NCBI RefSeq assembly: GCF_014836985.1
Contig: NZ_JACSPU010000006.1
Span: 123,161-187,160 of the forward strand
Length of the DNA stretch: 64,000 bases
Direction of reading: 5' to 3'
Origin: Planococcus wigleyi
Lineage (GTDB): Bacteria; Bacillota; Bacilli; Bacillales_A; Planococcaceae
Shown here: one piece after another, positions 8,141 through 15,533 of the stretch
How the letters are laid out: each line of letters starts with the position of its first letter
Numbering within the stretch: position 1 is the first letter of the stretch
Position numbers and translations under genes: made by a program
Notes under the pieces: model-generated
What the model saw: the letters and a program-made list of their open reading frames with translations, nothing else
What the model was told of the DNA's origin: nothing
Database searches by the model: none

Positions 8141-9337
8141 ATTTTTCTGTTTCAATACGGTTGCTGAAATGAGGGAAACCAGCAGAATGACAGCGAAGGT
8201 CAATAAAGCGGTTACCGGCTCTCCCAGCAACAGCAATGTCACAGCTGCTGCTGCACTTTGCAGAACCTGCACGGCCATGATGAGTTTCCAGACAGCCTGC
8301 TGCCTGCTGAAGCGGGTCAGTGGGAACAGATTGTCCATCCGGAAATGCTGGGTATGGGTCAGCCCCTGCCATATCTGGATGACCGTTGCGAATGCCAGAG
8401 CACCTGCAAATAACGCCACACCGATTTGGAATGGAATAAACCATGCTCCTACCATGATGATAACAGTTAGGCGAACCCATAAGTAAAATAATTCATCGGA
8501 ACGGACAAAAGTTCGCCACACCAAGTAAAGATGCGCATTTTGGGGACCCGGCTTGATAAGGCGATAAAGCCCATTCAGCCATGTTCTCGGTTTAATTTTT
8601 CCTTTTAAATGAGGGACGTCGGTAAAGTAATTGGCGAATTGGTAAAAACGCAGCATGCGGTTTTCTTCCAGTCCAATAAAATGTTCATAAGCAAAAGGTT
8701 TTCCAACCGCTTTCCCTGATACCCATTTTCCGTACAATATAATGGCGAAAAGGACAACGACCGCGATTATCAATTGCTCTTCTATATAGAAGTAAACAAA
8801 CAGCCCAACCAGCAAGAGCCGCAACATCCGGTCCAGCCAGACGTTGTCCCCTGCCCCTTGACGACGGAAAGCAAATTCCGTTTGGACACTCCACCATTTG
8901 ATCAGCAACAGCAAAATCGGGAAGCCGATCAAATAGGACGAAGGTAAGCCATATAGTGCGTTGACCATCGGCAATGAAACGACAAAGACAATGACCGGCA
9001 AATACAATTGGGAAAAGAACGACCATTTTAAAGCCGGCTTCAGAAATTCATCCAGTTTGCTTTCCAAAGGCAGAAAATACACCGAGTCTGCTTCCTTCAA
9101 CAAAGTTGAGGGCGGACTGAAAGCCAGCAATAAACCAAAGATAATGGCCAACACCAAAGCTCCAGGAAATTCCGGCGGGATGTTTTGAATCCATTCACTA
9201 TAGGCAAATCCAGCAGCGCCTAAAGCAAACAGCAAAACTACAGCAATATGGCCAGTGAAAATATATTTTAAATAGTTTTGGACTTCCAATGTGTATTTCT
9301 GAAGTCTCCGTGACCAAACATCATGCAAACTCTTCAT
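8138..9337 (-). CDS. ecsB: ABC transporter permease EcsB
   Basis: EcsB is the membrane subunit of the Ecs ABC transporter. In B. subtilis loss of Ecs impairs protein secretion, competence and regulated intramembrane proteolysis by RasP. The 399-residue product has many hydrophobic segments, for example at residues 28-48, 58-72 and 105-130, and pairs with the ATPase gene directly upstream. Its ATG lies inside the end of ecsA (17-base overlap), so the two are coupled. No ecsC-like gene follows; the transcript ends at a terminator shared with yhaA. Confidence 0.92.
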   Translation of the reverse strand: MKSLHDVWSRRLQKYTLEVQNYLKYIFTGHIAVVLLFALGAAGFAYSEWIQNIPPEFPGALVLAIIFGLLLAFSPPSTLLKEADSVYFLPLESKLDEFLKPALKWSFFSQLYLPVIVFVVSLPMVNALYGLPSSYLIGFPILLLLIKWWSVQTEFAFRRQGAGDNVWLDRMLRLLLVGLFVYFYIEEQLIIAVVVLFAIILYGKWVSGKAVGKPFAYEHFIGLEENRMLRFYQFANYFTDVPHLKGKIKPRTWLNGLYRLIKPGPQNAHLYLVWRTFVRSDELFYLWVRLTVIIMVGAWFIPFQIGVALFAGALAFATVIQIWQGLTHTQHFRMDNLFPLTRFSRQQAVWKLIMAVQVLQSAAAAVTLLLLGEPVTALLTFAVILLVSLISATVLKQKN

Positions 9338-10070
9338 TTAGCTCATCCTCGGTCATCGCAATGTACAAATCATCCAATGATGCTTCCGGCATATTGAAGG
9401 CTTTCCGCAAGTCATCCATTGTGCCACTGGCGCGAACCCGTCCATTATGAAGCAGGATGATCCGGTCGCAATAGCGTTCTGCCGTAGACAAAATGTGGGT
9501 CGACATCAGCACCGATGCCCCTTTTTTCTTTTGTTTCTCCATCTGGTCCAATAAGGATTTAATGCCGAGTGGATCCAGCCCGACAAACGGCTCATCAATG
9601 ATATAGAGCGCTGGATTTACGAGAAAGGCACTCATGATCATCACTTTCTGGCGCATCCCTTTCGAGAAATGTGACGGAAACCATCTCAGGCGCTTTTCCA
9701 TCCGAAACTCCTTCAACAGCTCAGCAGAACGCTTTTCAAACAATTTTGGATCCATATTATAAGCCATCGCTGTCAGTTCCAAGTGTTCTCGAAGCGTCAG
9801 TTCCTCATACAATACCGGAGTTTCCGGTATGTATGAAAAAGAAGAACGATAAGCGTCCATGTCTTCTTCAAAAGTTTTGCCGTTCAAGCGGATTTGCCCC
9901 GATTTCGGTTGCATCAATCCGATGATATGTTTAATCGTTGTACTCTTTCCGGCACCGTTCAATCCGATGAGCCCAACAAGTTCTCCTTTTTTTATTGAAA
10001 ACGTCACTTCCTGCAGAACAGGTTTGCGTGTATACCCGCCTGTCAACGCGTCAACTTCCAATATTGCCAT
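9321..10070 (-). CDS. ecsA: ABC transporter ATP-binding protein EcsA
   Basis: EcsA energises the Ecs transporter. The 249-residue product has Walker A (GLNGAGKSTT, near residue 35), the signature SKGMRQKV (near 140), Walker B (LYIIDEPFVGLD) and the switch His in MSTHIL. It closely follows B. subtilis EcsA, including YIPETPVLYEELTLREHLEL. I chose ATG 10070, six bases after GAGGTG; the longer GTG start at 10079 lies within that ribosome binding site. It diverges from hit, as in B. subtilis. Confidence 0.95.
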   Translation of the reverse strand: MAILEVDALTGGYTRKPVLQEVTFSIKKGELVGLIGLNGAGKSTTIKHIIGLMQPKSGQIRLNGKTFEEDMDAYRSSFSYIPETPVLYEELTLREHLELTAMAYNMDPKLFEKRSAELLKEFRMEKRLRWFPSHFSKGMRQKVMIMSAFLVNPALYIIDEPFVGLDPLGIKSLLDQMEKQKKKGASVLMSTHILSTAERYCDRIILLHNGRVRASGTMDDLRKAFNMPEASLDDLYIAMTEDELNEEFA

Positions 10071-10179
10071 ATACAACACCTCTTTCTTTCTATTAAACTA
10101 TTGTACCAAATCCAGCTGTCGAATTCTTTTCTGATATGGCAATTGTGGTAAAATGGGAAAAATGGAAAGGATGATACCA

Positions 10180-10611
10180 ATGACAAATTGTATTTTCTGC
10201 AAAATCATTGCAGGTGAAATCCCAAGCGTGAAAATTTACGAAGACGAACATGTTTTTGCTTTTATGGATATCATGCCCTTGTCAAAAGGCCATACTTTGC
10301 TTATTCCCAAAACACATCGCGAATTTGTCTATGACTTGGCACCTGAAGAAGCAGCCAATCTATTTTCCGTAGCGCCTAGAATTGCCAAAGCCATCAAAGA
10401 AACGTTTGAGCCTGAAGGCATGAATCTATTGAACAACAACGGTGCCAAAGCGGGCCAAAGCGTGTTCCATTTCCATCTGCATTTTATCCCCCGCTATGGT
10501 GAAAGTGATGGGTTCGGTGCAAAATGGATGACTAAAGAAAAGGAATTCACATCTGAACGCATCCAGGAACTTGCGGAAAGCGTCAAAGAAAAATTAGCCG
10601 CTGATGCTTGA
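10180..10611 (+). CDS. hit: HIT-family nucleotide hydrolase
   Basis: The 143-residue protein belongs to the histidine-triad superfamily, which hydrolyses nucleoside phosphoramidates and similar AMP conjugates. The triad His-x-His-x-His is at residues 97-101 (FHFHLHF). The N-terminal Cys4 and Cys7 (NCIFCKI), with a conserved His, form the zinc site typical of Bacillus Hit. I chose ATG 10180 behind GGAAAGGATG; an upstream ATG at 10153 would add nine residues lacking family similarity. An extended -10 element (TGGTAAAAT) precedes it. Confidence 0.94.
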   Translation: MTNCIFCKIIAGEIPSVKIYEDEHVFAFMDIMPLSKGHTLLIPKTHREFVYDLAPEEAANLFSVAPRIAKAIKETFEPEGMNLLNNNGAKAGQSVFHFHLHFIPRYGESDGFGAKWMTKEKEFTSERIQELAESVKEKLAADA

Positions 10612-10636
10612 TTTTCTAGGGTGAACAGGATAGAAT
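10608..10636 (+). promoter_or_regulatory. trpP promoter
   Basis: TTGATT (10608-10613), a 17-base spacer and TAGAAT (10631-10636) form a SigA promoter that overlaps the hit stop codon. Transcription from here would give a leader of about 70 bases before trpP. Confidence 0.6.
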
Positions 10637-10688
10637 CAGTATAAGTTTTTCGCCGGCGGTCATGAGGACACGTCCGGGAAAAAGAAAC

Positions 10689-10734
10689 TAGCACAGAGCT
10701 GAGGAGAGATGAGAAATGAATACGAAGAATTTAG
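10689..10734 (+). promoter_or_regulatory. Probable TRAP (MtrB) binding site over the trpP start
   Basis: Four GAG triplets occur with an exact 5-base period at 10696, 10701, 10706 and 10711, flanked by TAG at 10689 and TAG at 10732. They cover the ribosome binding site and abut the ATG at 10716. Tryptophan-bound TRAP binds (G/U)AG repeats spaced by two bases, and B. subtilis trpP is translationally repressed at this position. The number of clean repeats is lower than in known sites, and a purine-rich Shine-Dalgarno explains part of it. Confidence 0.6.
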
Positions 10735-11246
10735 TTTTAATGGCGTTGCTGGTCAGCGTCGGAGCCACTCTTTATGTGGTGATTCCAGGCATTAACGGCG
10801 GGATGAAGCCCGATTTCATGTTGACCATGATGTTTGTCGGCATCCTATTATTCCCGAATGTAAAAAATGTGTTTTTATTGGCGGTAACGACGGGTGTTCT
10901 ATCCGGACTGTTTTCTACATTCCCAGGAGGATTTTTCCCGAATATCATCGATAAATTCATCACGGCATTTGTTTTCCTTGCTTTGGTGATGATCCTGAAG
11001 AAATTCGTTTCCAAATTGCCAGTAACCATTGCCCTTTGTTCAGTCGGAACTTTATTGTCTGGAACGATTTTCCTGTCTGCTGCCATTTTTGTAATTGGCG
11101 CCAATATCCCATTCAGCCTGTTGGTTGTGACAGTGGTATTGCCTGCAGTAGTGATGAACGGAGTCGCTTTCGCTTTGATTTACCCGATTGTCATTACATT
11201 GGTCAAGCGTTCAAAATTTGAAACGGCTGTTTCGCAAGCAGCTTAA
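10716..11246 (+). CDS. trpP: Tryptophan transporter TrpP
   Basis: TrpP (YhaG) is a small integral membrane permease for tryptophan. The 176-residue product shares the family segments MKPDFMLTMMFVGILLFPNVKNV (about residues 30-52) and NIIDKFITAF, with five or six membrane-spanning stretches. It sits between hit and yhaH as in B. subtilis. A periodic GAG array over its ribosome binding site suggests translational repression by tryptophan-activated TRAP. A strong terminator follows. Confidence 0.92.
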   Translation: MNTKNLVLMALLVSVGATLYVVIPGINGGMKPDFMLTMMFVGILLFPNVKNVFLLAVTTGVLSGLFSTFPGGFFPNIIDKFITAFVFLALVMILKKFVSKLPVTIALCSVGTLLSGTIFLSAAIFVIGANIPFSLLVVTVVLPAVVMNGVAFALIYPIVITLVKRSKFETAVSQAA

Positions 11247-11249
11247 ACC

Positions 11250-11291
11250 TAAAGCTTTTCGTCATTATTTTTGGCGAAAAGCTTTTTTTAT
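11250..11291 (+). terminator. Terminator after trpP
   Basis: AAAGCTTTTCG and GCGAAAAGCTTT pair around a short loop, followed by a T run. Confidence 0.9.
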
Positions 11292-11371
11292 TGAATAGTC
11301 ATTCAATTTTATGTTTTAATTAGTTAAAATAAAGGAAAAGAAGCTTATAGGAAGAAAGGGGCGTTTCATAC

Positions 11372-11794
11372 ATGAGAGCATCAAGGTTTTTCTTAGGACT
11401 CGCTACAGGTTTGGCAGCAGGAGCTGCAACGGCCTTATTTTCTGCACCGCAATCAGGGCAGGATTTGCGTACATCGGTAAAGTCGACATCATCTGAATGG
11501 AAAGAGTACTTAAACGAACTGAAGGTAAAAGTGAATGGCTTAAAAGAGTCGATTAACCATTTAACAGAAGAAGCAAAATCCCAACTGCCTGAAACAGTTG
11601 AAGGATTAAAGTCTTCTTTGGAAAATTGGACAGAAAGCACTGCACCAGCTAAAGAGCATCTTCAATTGGAGATCATGGCAATCCAGAATGCTATTGAAGA
11701 ATTGCAGAATACACTCAGCAAAGATAAAAAAGACAAAGACGACGATGATAAACCGAAAAAAGAAAAAGTCGATGACGATACACAAACTGCGTAA
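11372..11794 (+). CDS. yhaH: YtxH-domain protein YhaH
   Basis: The 140-residue protein begins with a Gly/Ala-rich hydrophobic segment (FFLGLATGLAAGAATALF, residues 6-23), the hallmark of the YtxH domain, followed by a long amphipathic, probably helical region. A strongly charged Lys/Asp tail (from about residue 115) ends it. Size and place between trpP and hpr match B. subtilis YhaH, a membrane-associated stress protein of unknown function. The ATG follows AAAGGGGCG-type spacing. Confidence 0.88.
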   Translation: MRASRFFLGLATGLAAGAATALFSAPQSGQDLRTSVKSTSSEWKEYLNELKVKVNGLKESINHLTEEAKSQLPETVEGLKSSLENWTESTAPAKEHLQLEIMAIQNAIEELQNTLSKDKKDKDDDDKPKKEKVDDDTQTA

Positions 11795-11852
11795 AGCTGG
11801 ATTTTACGCTCAGTGAAGTTCTTTATCCCTTCTTTACAGAAGAACGGACTAG

Positions 11853-11885
11853 AGCAGCTGCCTTCGGGCGGCTGTTTTTTTTTGC
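11853..11885 (+). terminator. Terminator after yhaH
   Basis: GCAGCTGCC-TTCG-GGCGGCTGT with a UUCG-type loop is followed by nine T residues. Confidence 0.88.
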
Positions 11886-11954
11886 GTTTCATACGTAGAA
11901 AAAAGCAATAGATTAAAGGAATTTTTCAAATGTAAATTATTTTACTATTCTTAC

Positions 11955-11983
11955 TTTAATTACGTTTGCTTTACTGCTATAAT
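11955..11983 (+). promoter_or_regulatory. hpr promoter
   Basis: TTTAAT (11955-11960), a 17-base spacer and a consensus TATAAT (11978-11983) preceded by TGC (extended -10) lie 35 bases before the hpr start. Confidence 0.65.
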
Positions 11984-12017
11984 AAAGAAAATATTTCGGA
12001 GGAAAGTTGGTGCCTAC

Positions 12018-12581
12018 ATGAACGAGAAGGAATATACCATGAAAGAGGCTATGCTGTTTAGCCAGCGCATCGGACAATTGTCAAAAGCTCTTTGGAAAGC
12101 TGTAGAAAAAGACTGGCAGTTATGGATAAAACCTTATGACCTGAATATTAATGAGCACCACATCCTTTGGATCTCCTACCATTTAAAAGGAGCTTCCATT
12201 TCTGATGTCGCAAAGTTTGGCGTCATGCATGTTTCGACTGCTTTTAACTTTTCAAAAAAACTGGAAGAACGTGAATTGCTGTCTTTTTCAAAACGGGATA
12301 CCGACAAACGCAATACATACGTCCAACTGACTGAGAAAGGCGAAAAGCTCATGCAGGAAATGATTGAAAATTATCACGAAACCCCCCATTCTGTAATAGA
12401 CGGTTCTCTTCAACTGCGCGAACTGTATGGAAAATTCCCTGAGTTTATGGATATTATGGCAGTAATCCGCAACATTTACGGCGATGATTTCATGGAGATT
12501 TTTGAAGCTTCCTTTAAAAATATCGAGAACCGGTTTAGTGAAGAAAACCATGTAATTGTGCACCAGGAAAGCCAGCAATAA
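12018..12581 (+). CDS. hpr: MarR-family transition-state regulator Hpr (ScoC)
   Basis: Hpr/ScoC is a MarR-type winged-helix repressor that in B. subtilis controls protease, sporulation and peptide-transport genes. The 187-residue product is nearly identical to it over [16 protein letters not shown] (near residue 40), [18 protein letters not shown] (recognition helix, near 75), [11 protein letters not shown] (wing) and [11 protein letters not shown]. It is somewhat shorter than the 203-residue B. subtilis protein, whose charged C-terminal tail is absent. It keeps the B. subtilis position between yhaH and prsA. Confidence 0.95.
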   Translation: MNEKEYTMKEAMLFSQRIGQLSKALWKAVEKDWQLWIKPYDLNINEHHILWISYHLKGASISDVAKFGVMHVSTAFNFSKKLEERELLSFSKRDTDKRNTYVQLTEKGEKLMQEMIENYHETPHSVIDGSLQLRELYGKFPEFMDIMAVIRNIYGDDFMEIFEASFKNIENRFSEENHVIVHQESQQ

Positions 12582-12609
12582 TCAGTGAATTTCCAAAATT
12601 AATTTATGG

Positions 12610-12638
12610 TTGCATTTCCTAAAAAATCATTGTATTGT
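12610..12638 (+). promoter_or_regulatory. Promoter of the DUF3267 gene
   Basis: TTGCAT (12610-12615), a 17-base spacer and TATTGT (12633-12638) form a SigA-like promoter. Its position supports translation from 12682 rather than from an upstream ATG. Confidence 0.6.
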
Positions 12639-12681
12639 ATGTATCGACTCAAAAATGATTTTAGTAATAGGAGATGCACAT

Positions 12682-13227
12682 ATGCACTGCTGGAAAACGA
12701 TCAATGTAAAAAAACAATATGGATTTGACCGGCTTTTCATGATTTCAGCGCTTTTTGGAATCGCTGTTTTCATGGCCTCCTATATCGGACTGGCAATCGT
12801 ATACGCTACACCTCTATCCGATCAGTATTTCCTATTATTCATCTTAGCCTTGCTTGCTATTTATCCGCTTCATAAGATTCTGCATTTTCTGCCGCTGATC
12901 GGCTGTTATAAGTCATTGAAACTTATTATTCGTAAGCAGTTGAAAATCTGTCCGGCTATATTGCTTCATATAAATGAACCTGTTCCGAAAACCCGCTTTC
13001 TTCTCTCATTGGCTGCGCCTTTCCTTATCATGAACACAGCCATTGTGACGATGAGTACGTTGATGCCAGCCTATGGCCATTATTTTGCTATGCTATTGGC
13101 CTATCATAGCGGGCTATGTTTAACCGATATCATCTATCTGCGGAATTTGGCACGTTCTCCGAAGTATGCATTAATCGAGGAAACAGACACCGGCTTTGAA
13201 ATTCTTGTGCCGCCGGTGGTTAGTTGA
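12682..13227 (+). CDS. DUF3267-like membrane protein
   Basis: The 181-residue protein has four hydrophobic segments and a HKILH pair-of-His motif near residue 54. This recalls the HExxH-like motif of DUF3267, a family of putative membrane metalloproteases. The Glu of a true zincin motif is replaced by Lys here, so catalysis is doubtful. I chose ATG 12682, preceded by AGGAGATG; an ATG at 12610 would start inside the promoter. It occupies the slot between hpr and prsA where B. subtilis carries other small yha genes. The function is unknown. Confidence 0.65.
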   Translation: MHCWKTINVKKQYGFDRLFMISALFGIAVFMASYIGLAIVYATPLSDQYFLLFILALLAIYPLHKILHFLPLIGCYKSLKLIIRKQLKICPAILLHINEPVPKTRFLLSLAAPFLIMNTAIVTMSTLMPAYGHYFAMLLAYHSGLCLTDIIYLRNLARSPKYALIEETDTGFEILVPPVVS

Positions 13228-13288
13228 TTCCTGTTTTTTCTTCTCGGATTTGTTATACTAGGTTGTAAAGTCAGAGGGGAGGAAATCC

Positions 13289-13474
13289 ATGATTATCGCA
13301 TTCATCGTTATGTTCTCCGTATTTTACCTTTTCCAGATAAATCGGATGACATTAGCACTTGTCACTTCACGGGAAATTCCGGAAGAAAATCACCAGAAAA
13401 TATTCCGTACCATTAATATATTGATTACAATACTATTGGTATCGTTGTATGTAGGCGTAGAATTTACCCCTTAA
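13289..13474 (+). CDS. Small two-helix membrane protein
   Basis: This 61-residue protein consists of two hydrophobic helices (about residues 2-18 and 42-57) joined by a charged loop (SREIPEENHQKIFR). A good ribosome binding site (GAGGGGAGG) precedes the ATG, and a terminator follows directly, so the gene is very likely real. I do not recognise a family. It lies between the DUF3267 gene and prsA. Confidence 0.65.
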   Translation: MIIAFIVMFSVFYLFQINRMTLALVTSREIPEENHQKIFRTINILITILLVSLYVGVEFTP

Positions 13475-13476
13475 AT

Positions 13477-13507
13477 CCACTTGCCTCCTGGCAAGTGTCT
13501 TTTTTTA
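13477..13507 (+). terminator. Terminator after the small membrane protein gene
   Basis: ACTTGCC-TCCT-GGCAAGT is followed by GTC and seven T residues. Confidence 0.85.
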
Positions 13508-13582
13508 GGAAATTTACACTTCTTTGAATATTTATAGTAGAATAAATAATGCATCTAGATAGAAAGTTGGGAGCGAAATTCA

Positions 13583-14479
13583 ATGAAAAAGTCCTTTTTA
13601 ACAGTTACCCTGGCAGCATCCGTATTAGCCTTGGCCGCATGCAGTGATAGCGGAGATGGAGAAGTCATCGTATCTTCTGATGCTGGTGATGTAACAAAAG
13701 ATGAGCTTTACCAAGAAATGAAAACGTCAATCGGTGAACAGGCTGTACAGATTCTGATGATTGAAAAAGTACTTGCCGAAAACTACGAAGTGACCGACAA
13801 AGAAGTAGACGCAGAATACAACAGCAATAAAGAAGAATTAGGCGAAAGCTTCGATCAATTCCTGGCACAAAATAACCAAACGGAAGAAAGCTACAAGAAA
13901 GTCATCCGCTTGAATTTATTGCAGGAAAAAGCGTTGACTGAAGACGTTGAAGTAACGGACGAAGAAATCCAAGCACAATATGACCGCCAAGGTACAGAGT
14001 TGAACGCCCGCCACATTTTAGTGGCTGATGAAGAAACTGCCAACTCACTCAAAAAGGAATTGGATGAAGGCGGCGATTTTGCCGCATTAGCTGAGAAAAA
14101 CTCAACTGATACAGGATCTGCCGCAAACGGCGGAAACCTTGACTGGTTCGGCCCTGGCGCAATGGTTCCTGAATTCGAGGAAGTTGCATACGGGTTGGAA
14201 GTTGACGAAATCAGCGAGCCTGTGGCATCTGAATTCGGATTCCATATCATCCAGGTTCTTGATAAGCGCAAGGTTGAAGACCAGCCTGCTTTTGAAGACC
14301 AAAAAGAAGATATCCGTTCTGAACTTGCAATCTCAAAAGCGGATCAAACCACATTGCTTCCGAAAGTCGCTGACTTGATGAAAGAAGCAAACGTTGAAAT
14401 CAAAGACGAAGATCTGGAAGGCGCTTTGGATGATATCTTGAATCCACAACCCGCTCCAGAAGCTGCACCAGCAGAATAA
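13583..14479 (+). CDS. prsA: PrsA-type peptidyl-prolyl isomerase lipoprotein
   Basis: PrsA is an essential or near-essential foldase at the outer face of the membrane that helps secreted proteins fold. The 298-residue product has a lipoprotein signal peptide with lipobox LALAAC (lipidation at Cys20), an N-terminal helical chaperone region and a parvulin (PpiC) domain at about residues 137-228 (LNARHILV to [12 protein letters not shown]). The tail is Pro/Ala-rich. It faces yhaM convergently, as in B. subtilis. Confidence 0.95.
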   Translation: MKKSFLTVTLAASVLALAACSDSGDGEVIVSSDAGDVTKDELYQEMKTSIGEQAVQILMIEKVLAENYEVTDKEVDAEYNSNKEELGESFDQFLAQNNQTEESYKKVIRLNLLQEKALTEDVEVTDEEIQAQYDRQGTELNARHILVADEETANSLKKELDEGGDFAALAEKNSTDTGSAANGGNLDWFGPGAMVPEFEEVAYGLEVDEISEPVASEFGFHIIQVLDKRKVEDQPAFEDQKEDIRSELAISKADQTTLLPKVADLMKEANVEIKDEDLEGALDDILNPQPAPEAAPAE

Positions 14480-14486
14480 TACATGA

Positions 14487-14528
14487 ATGCAAAAACCCCC
14501 GCTCCCTTTTTTGGAAGCGGGGGTTTTC
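14487..14528 (+). terminator. Terminator after prsA
   Basis: AAAAACCCCCGCT and AGCGGGGGTTTT pair around a short loop. The symmetrical arms could also serve yhaM on the other strand. Confidence 0.88.
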
Positions 14529-14594
14529 AGTCTTAAGAAACCATGCTATTTTAACTTTTCATTCAGGTTCAAACTCGGGCAGCATTTCTTCTGA

Positions 14595-15533
14595 CTAAAT
14601 TTTCGGTTTGTAGAAGGAACGGTTGTCCAAAGCGAAGACGCGTTCAGAAAACTCGCCTTCCTTGGTTTTTCCAAGAACGCGATCGAGCATCATCATCTTG
14701 GCATCAATATTATCGATATAATGCAGAATTTCCGCTTCTTTGATCATCGGTTTTTTCGGGCTGCCCCACTCTTCTTTGCCGTGGTGGGAAAGGATGATGT
14801 GTTGCAGCAGCATCACTTCTTCGCCTTCTATTTCCAGCTCTTCAGCCGCTTTTGCCACTTCCGTCACCATGATGGAAATATGGCCGATTAAATTGCCTTC
14901 AACGGTATACGTCGTTGCAATCGGTCCGGAAAGTTCGATGACTTTGCCGATGTCATGAAGAATGATTCCCGCATACAGTAAATCTTTGTTCAACCCCGGA
15001 TAAATTTCAATCAAGGCTTTTCCTAATTTCAGCATCGACACTACATGATCTGCTAAACCGGATACGTAATCATGATGATTGCGCGTCGCCGCAGGATATG
15101 TCAAAAATTGCTGCTGGTATTTTTTCAGCATAAAACGGGTAATGCGTTGAATCTGCGGGTTCTCCATTTCAAACAGATATTTCATCACTTCTTCTAGTAA
15201 TTCATCCGTCGATTTTTCCGAAGACGGCATCAGATCTGAAATCGACTGGTTTTCCTCGGGCTTTGCCGGTCGGATGCTTTTGATCCGCAATTGGTTTTTC
15301 CCTCGGTAGTTATGGATTTCCCCTCCGACACGGACAATGGTTTCCGCTGCAAAGATTTTTTCCTGTTCATCTTTCGTATCCCATAACTTTGCTTCGATAT
15401 CTCCGCTCTTATCCTGCAAAACCAATGAAATAAATGGATTGCCAGTAGTAGTGACTCCTTTGACTGATTGCTTAATCAGCAGGAATTCATCAACCGTTTC
15501 TCCAACTGCACGCTGTGTAATTCCTTTAGTCAT
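14595..15533 (-). CDS. yhaM: 3'-5' exoribonuclease YhaM
   Basis: YhaM degrades single-stranded RNA from the 3' end. The 312-residue product has an OB-fold nucleic-acid-binding domain (about residues 15-90) and an HD-type phosphohydrolase domain with HHDY near residue 161 and LHDIGK near residue 197 as metal ligands. Its ATG overlaps the yhaN stop by 4 bases, so it is the last gene of a yhaO-yhaN-yhaM operon. The operon pairs a phosphoesterase, an SMC-like ATPase and a nuclease. Confidence 0.95.
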   Translation of the reverse strand: MTKGITQRAVGETVDEFLLIKQSVKGVTTTGNPFISLVLQDKSGDIEAKLWDTKDEQEKIFAAETIVRVGGEIHNYRGKNQLRIKSIRPAKPEENQSISDLMPSSEKSTDELLEEVMKYLFEMENPQIQRITRFMLKKYQQQFLTYPAATRNHHDYVSGLADHVVSMLKLGKALIEIYPGLNKDLLYAGIILHDIGKVIELSGPIATTYTVEGNLIGHISIMVTEVAKAAEELEIEGEEVMLLQHIILSHHGKEEWGSPKKPMIKEAEILHYIDNIDAKMMMLDRVLGKTKEGEFSERVFALDNRSFYKPKI

